A DNA stretch of 6,509 nucleotides from Rhodoferax sp. (GTDB lineage: Bacteria > Pseudomonadota > Gammaproteobacteria > Burkholderiales > Burkholderiaceae_C): NCBI GenBank assembly GCA_026785765.1, contig JAJAZK010000378.1, positions 1-6,509 on the forward strand, read 5' to 3'. Shown one piece after another: positions 5,930 through 6,509 of this stretch; position 1 is the first letter of the stretch; every line of letters begins with the position of its first letter. Under the pieces are notes generated by a model, which had not been told where the DNA came from, did no database searches, and worked only from the letters and a program-made list of their open reading frames with translations. Both the position numbers and the translations under genes were made by a program.

Positions 5930-6509
5930 ATGCACTTAAACGAACTCAAGGCACTGCACGTGTCCGAAGTCCTGAAGCAAGCTGAAGAGCTTGAGATCGA
6001 AAACACCGGCCGCATGCGCAAGCAGGAGCTGATGTTCGCGATCATCAAGAAGCGGGCCCGTACCGGCGAACAGATCATCGCCGATGGCGTGCTGGAAATT
6101 CTCCCTGACGGCTTTGGCTTCCTGCGCAGCCCCGACACGAGCTACACCGCAAGCACCGACGATATCTATATCAGCCCGAGCCAGGTTCGCCGCTTCAACC
6201 TGCACACCGGCGACATGATCGAAGGTGAAGTTCGAACACCCAAGGACGGTGAACGCTACTTCGCGTTTAACAAGCTGGACAAGGTCAACGGCGGTGGCCC
6301 GGAAGAGAACAACCACAAGGTGATGTTCGAGAACCTGACGCCGCTGTTCCCGCGCGAGCAGTTCAAGCTCGAGCGCGACATCAAGGGTGAAGAAAACCTG
6401 ACCAGCCGCATCATTGACATCATTGCACCGATTGGCAAAGGCCAGCGCGCCTTGCTGGTCGCGCCGCCAAAGTCTGGCAAAACCGTGATGATGCAGCACA
6501 TCGCCCACG
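5930..6509 (+). CDS. rho: Transcription termination factor Rho, N-terminal 193 codons, cut by window edge
   Basis: Rho is the hexameric RNA-dependent ATPase/translocase that ends transcription at Rho-dependent terminators and silences untranslated or foreign RNA. The window holds the N-terminal helical domain (about 1-47), the cold-shock-like RNA-binding domain with RNP1-type DGFGFLRS at 60-67 and DDIYISPSQVRRFNLHTGD after it, the linker, and the start of the RecA-type ATPase domain with P-loop APPKSGKT at 178-185 (K181, K184). Numbering matches E. coli Rho exactly (419 residues), so about 225 residues lie beyond the right edge. This also fixes the start at ATG 5930. The frame is open upstream with a GTG at 5867, but an extension of 21 residues would have no counterpart. 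No N-terminal insertion of the kind seen in some Actinobacteria or Bacteroidetes is present. It follows trxA by 199 bases and probably has its own promoter there. Confidence 0.98.
   Translation, partial: MHLNELKALHVSEVLKQAEELEIENTGRMRKQELMFAIIKKRARTGEQIIADGVLEILPDGFGFLRSPDTSYTASTDDIYISPSQVRRFNLHTGDMIEGEVRTPKDGERYFAFNKLDKVNGGGPEENNHKVMFENLTPLFPREQFKLERDIKGEENLTSRIIDIIAPIGKGQRALLVAPPKSGKTVMMQHIAH

Noticed and set aside
5936..6508. A 190-codon open frame on the minus strand
   Set aside because: It is antisense to rho, whose residues align with E. coli Rho at matching numbers. Long antisense frames are common opposite conserved GC-rich genes.
1..6509. A defence, mobile or CRISPR system in the window
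   Set aside because: The helicase-nuclease pair could resemble a defence module at first sight. The AddB cysteine pattern, the AddA motifs and the trxA-rho neighbourhood instead mark a core recombination-repair operon. I saw no inverted terminal repeats, transposase, integrase or spaced repeats.

Overview
The window is a piece of a GC-rich bacterial chromosome holding four protein genes, with no mobile element, RNA gene or CRISPR array that I can see. The Rho start (MHLNELKALHVSEVL), the thioredoxin sequence and the order nuclease/helicase pair - trxA - rho point to a betaproteobacterium of the order Burkholderiales, most likely the family Comamonadaceae. That placement is inferred from remembered family resemblance, not from a search.

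Left part (1-5314, minus strand): a two-gene operon read right to left. The upstream gene (2798-5314) encodes an 838-residue AddB-like protein. It has a C-terminal PD-(D/E)XK nuclease domain and the four cysteines expected for an iron-sulfur cluster, but no ATP-binding motif in its helicase-like N-terminal part. It overlaps by 8 bases the next gene (start at 2805, running off the left edge), a UvrD/AddA-type superfamily 1 helicase. All the main helicase motifs of that protein are visible in 935 uninterrupted codons. Together the two should form an AddAB-type helicase-nuclease that resects double-strand DNA ends to load RecA.

Middle (5315-5397): an 83-base divergent intergenic region carries the start signals of both directions, including an extended -10 box for trxA and an AAGGAA ribosome binding site.

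Right part (5398-6509, plus strand): trxA encodes thioredoxin (110 residues, WCGPCK active site). After 199 non-coding bases comes the first 193 codons of rho, the transcription termination factor, cut at the right edge just after its Walker A motif. The trxA-rho spacer holds a GC hairpin after trxA, an extended -10 promoter, and a structured leader with two competing hairpins, a C-rich G-poor stretch, and a small hairpin over the likely rho ribosome binding site. This fits autogenous control of Rho, which is known in E. coli, but the mechanism here is inferred.

Overall this is a conserved housekeeping region. The rho leader and the form of the AddAB pair are the parts most worth a second look; I found no evidence for a new defence or mobile system.
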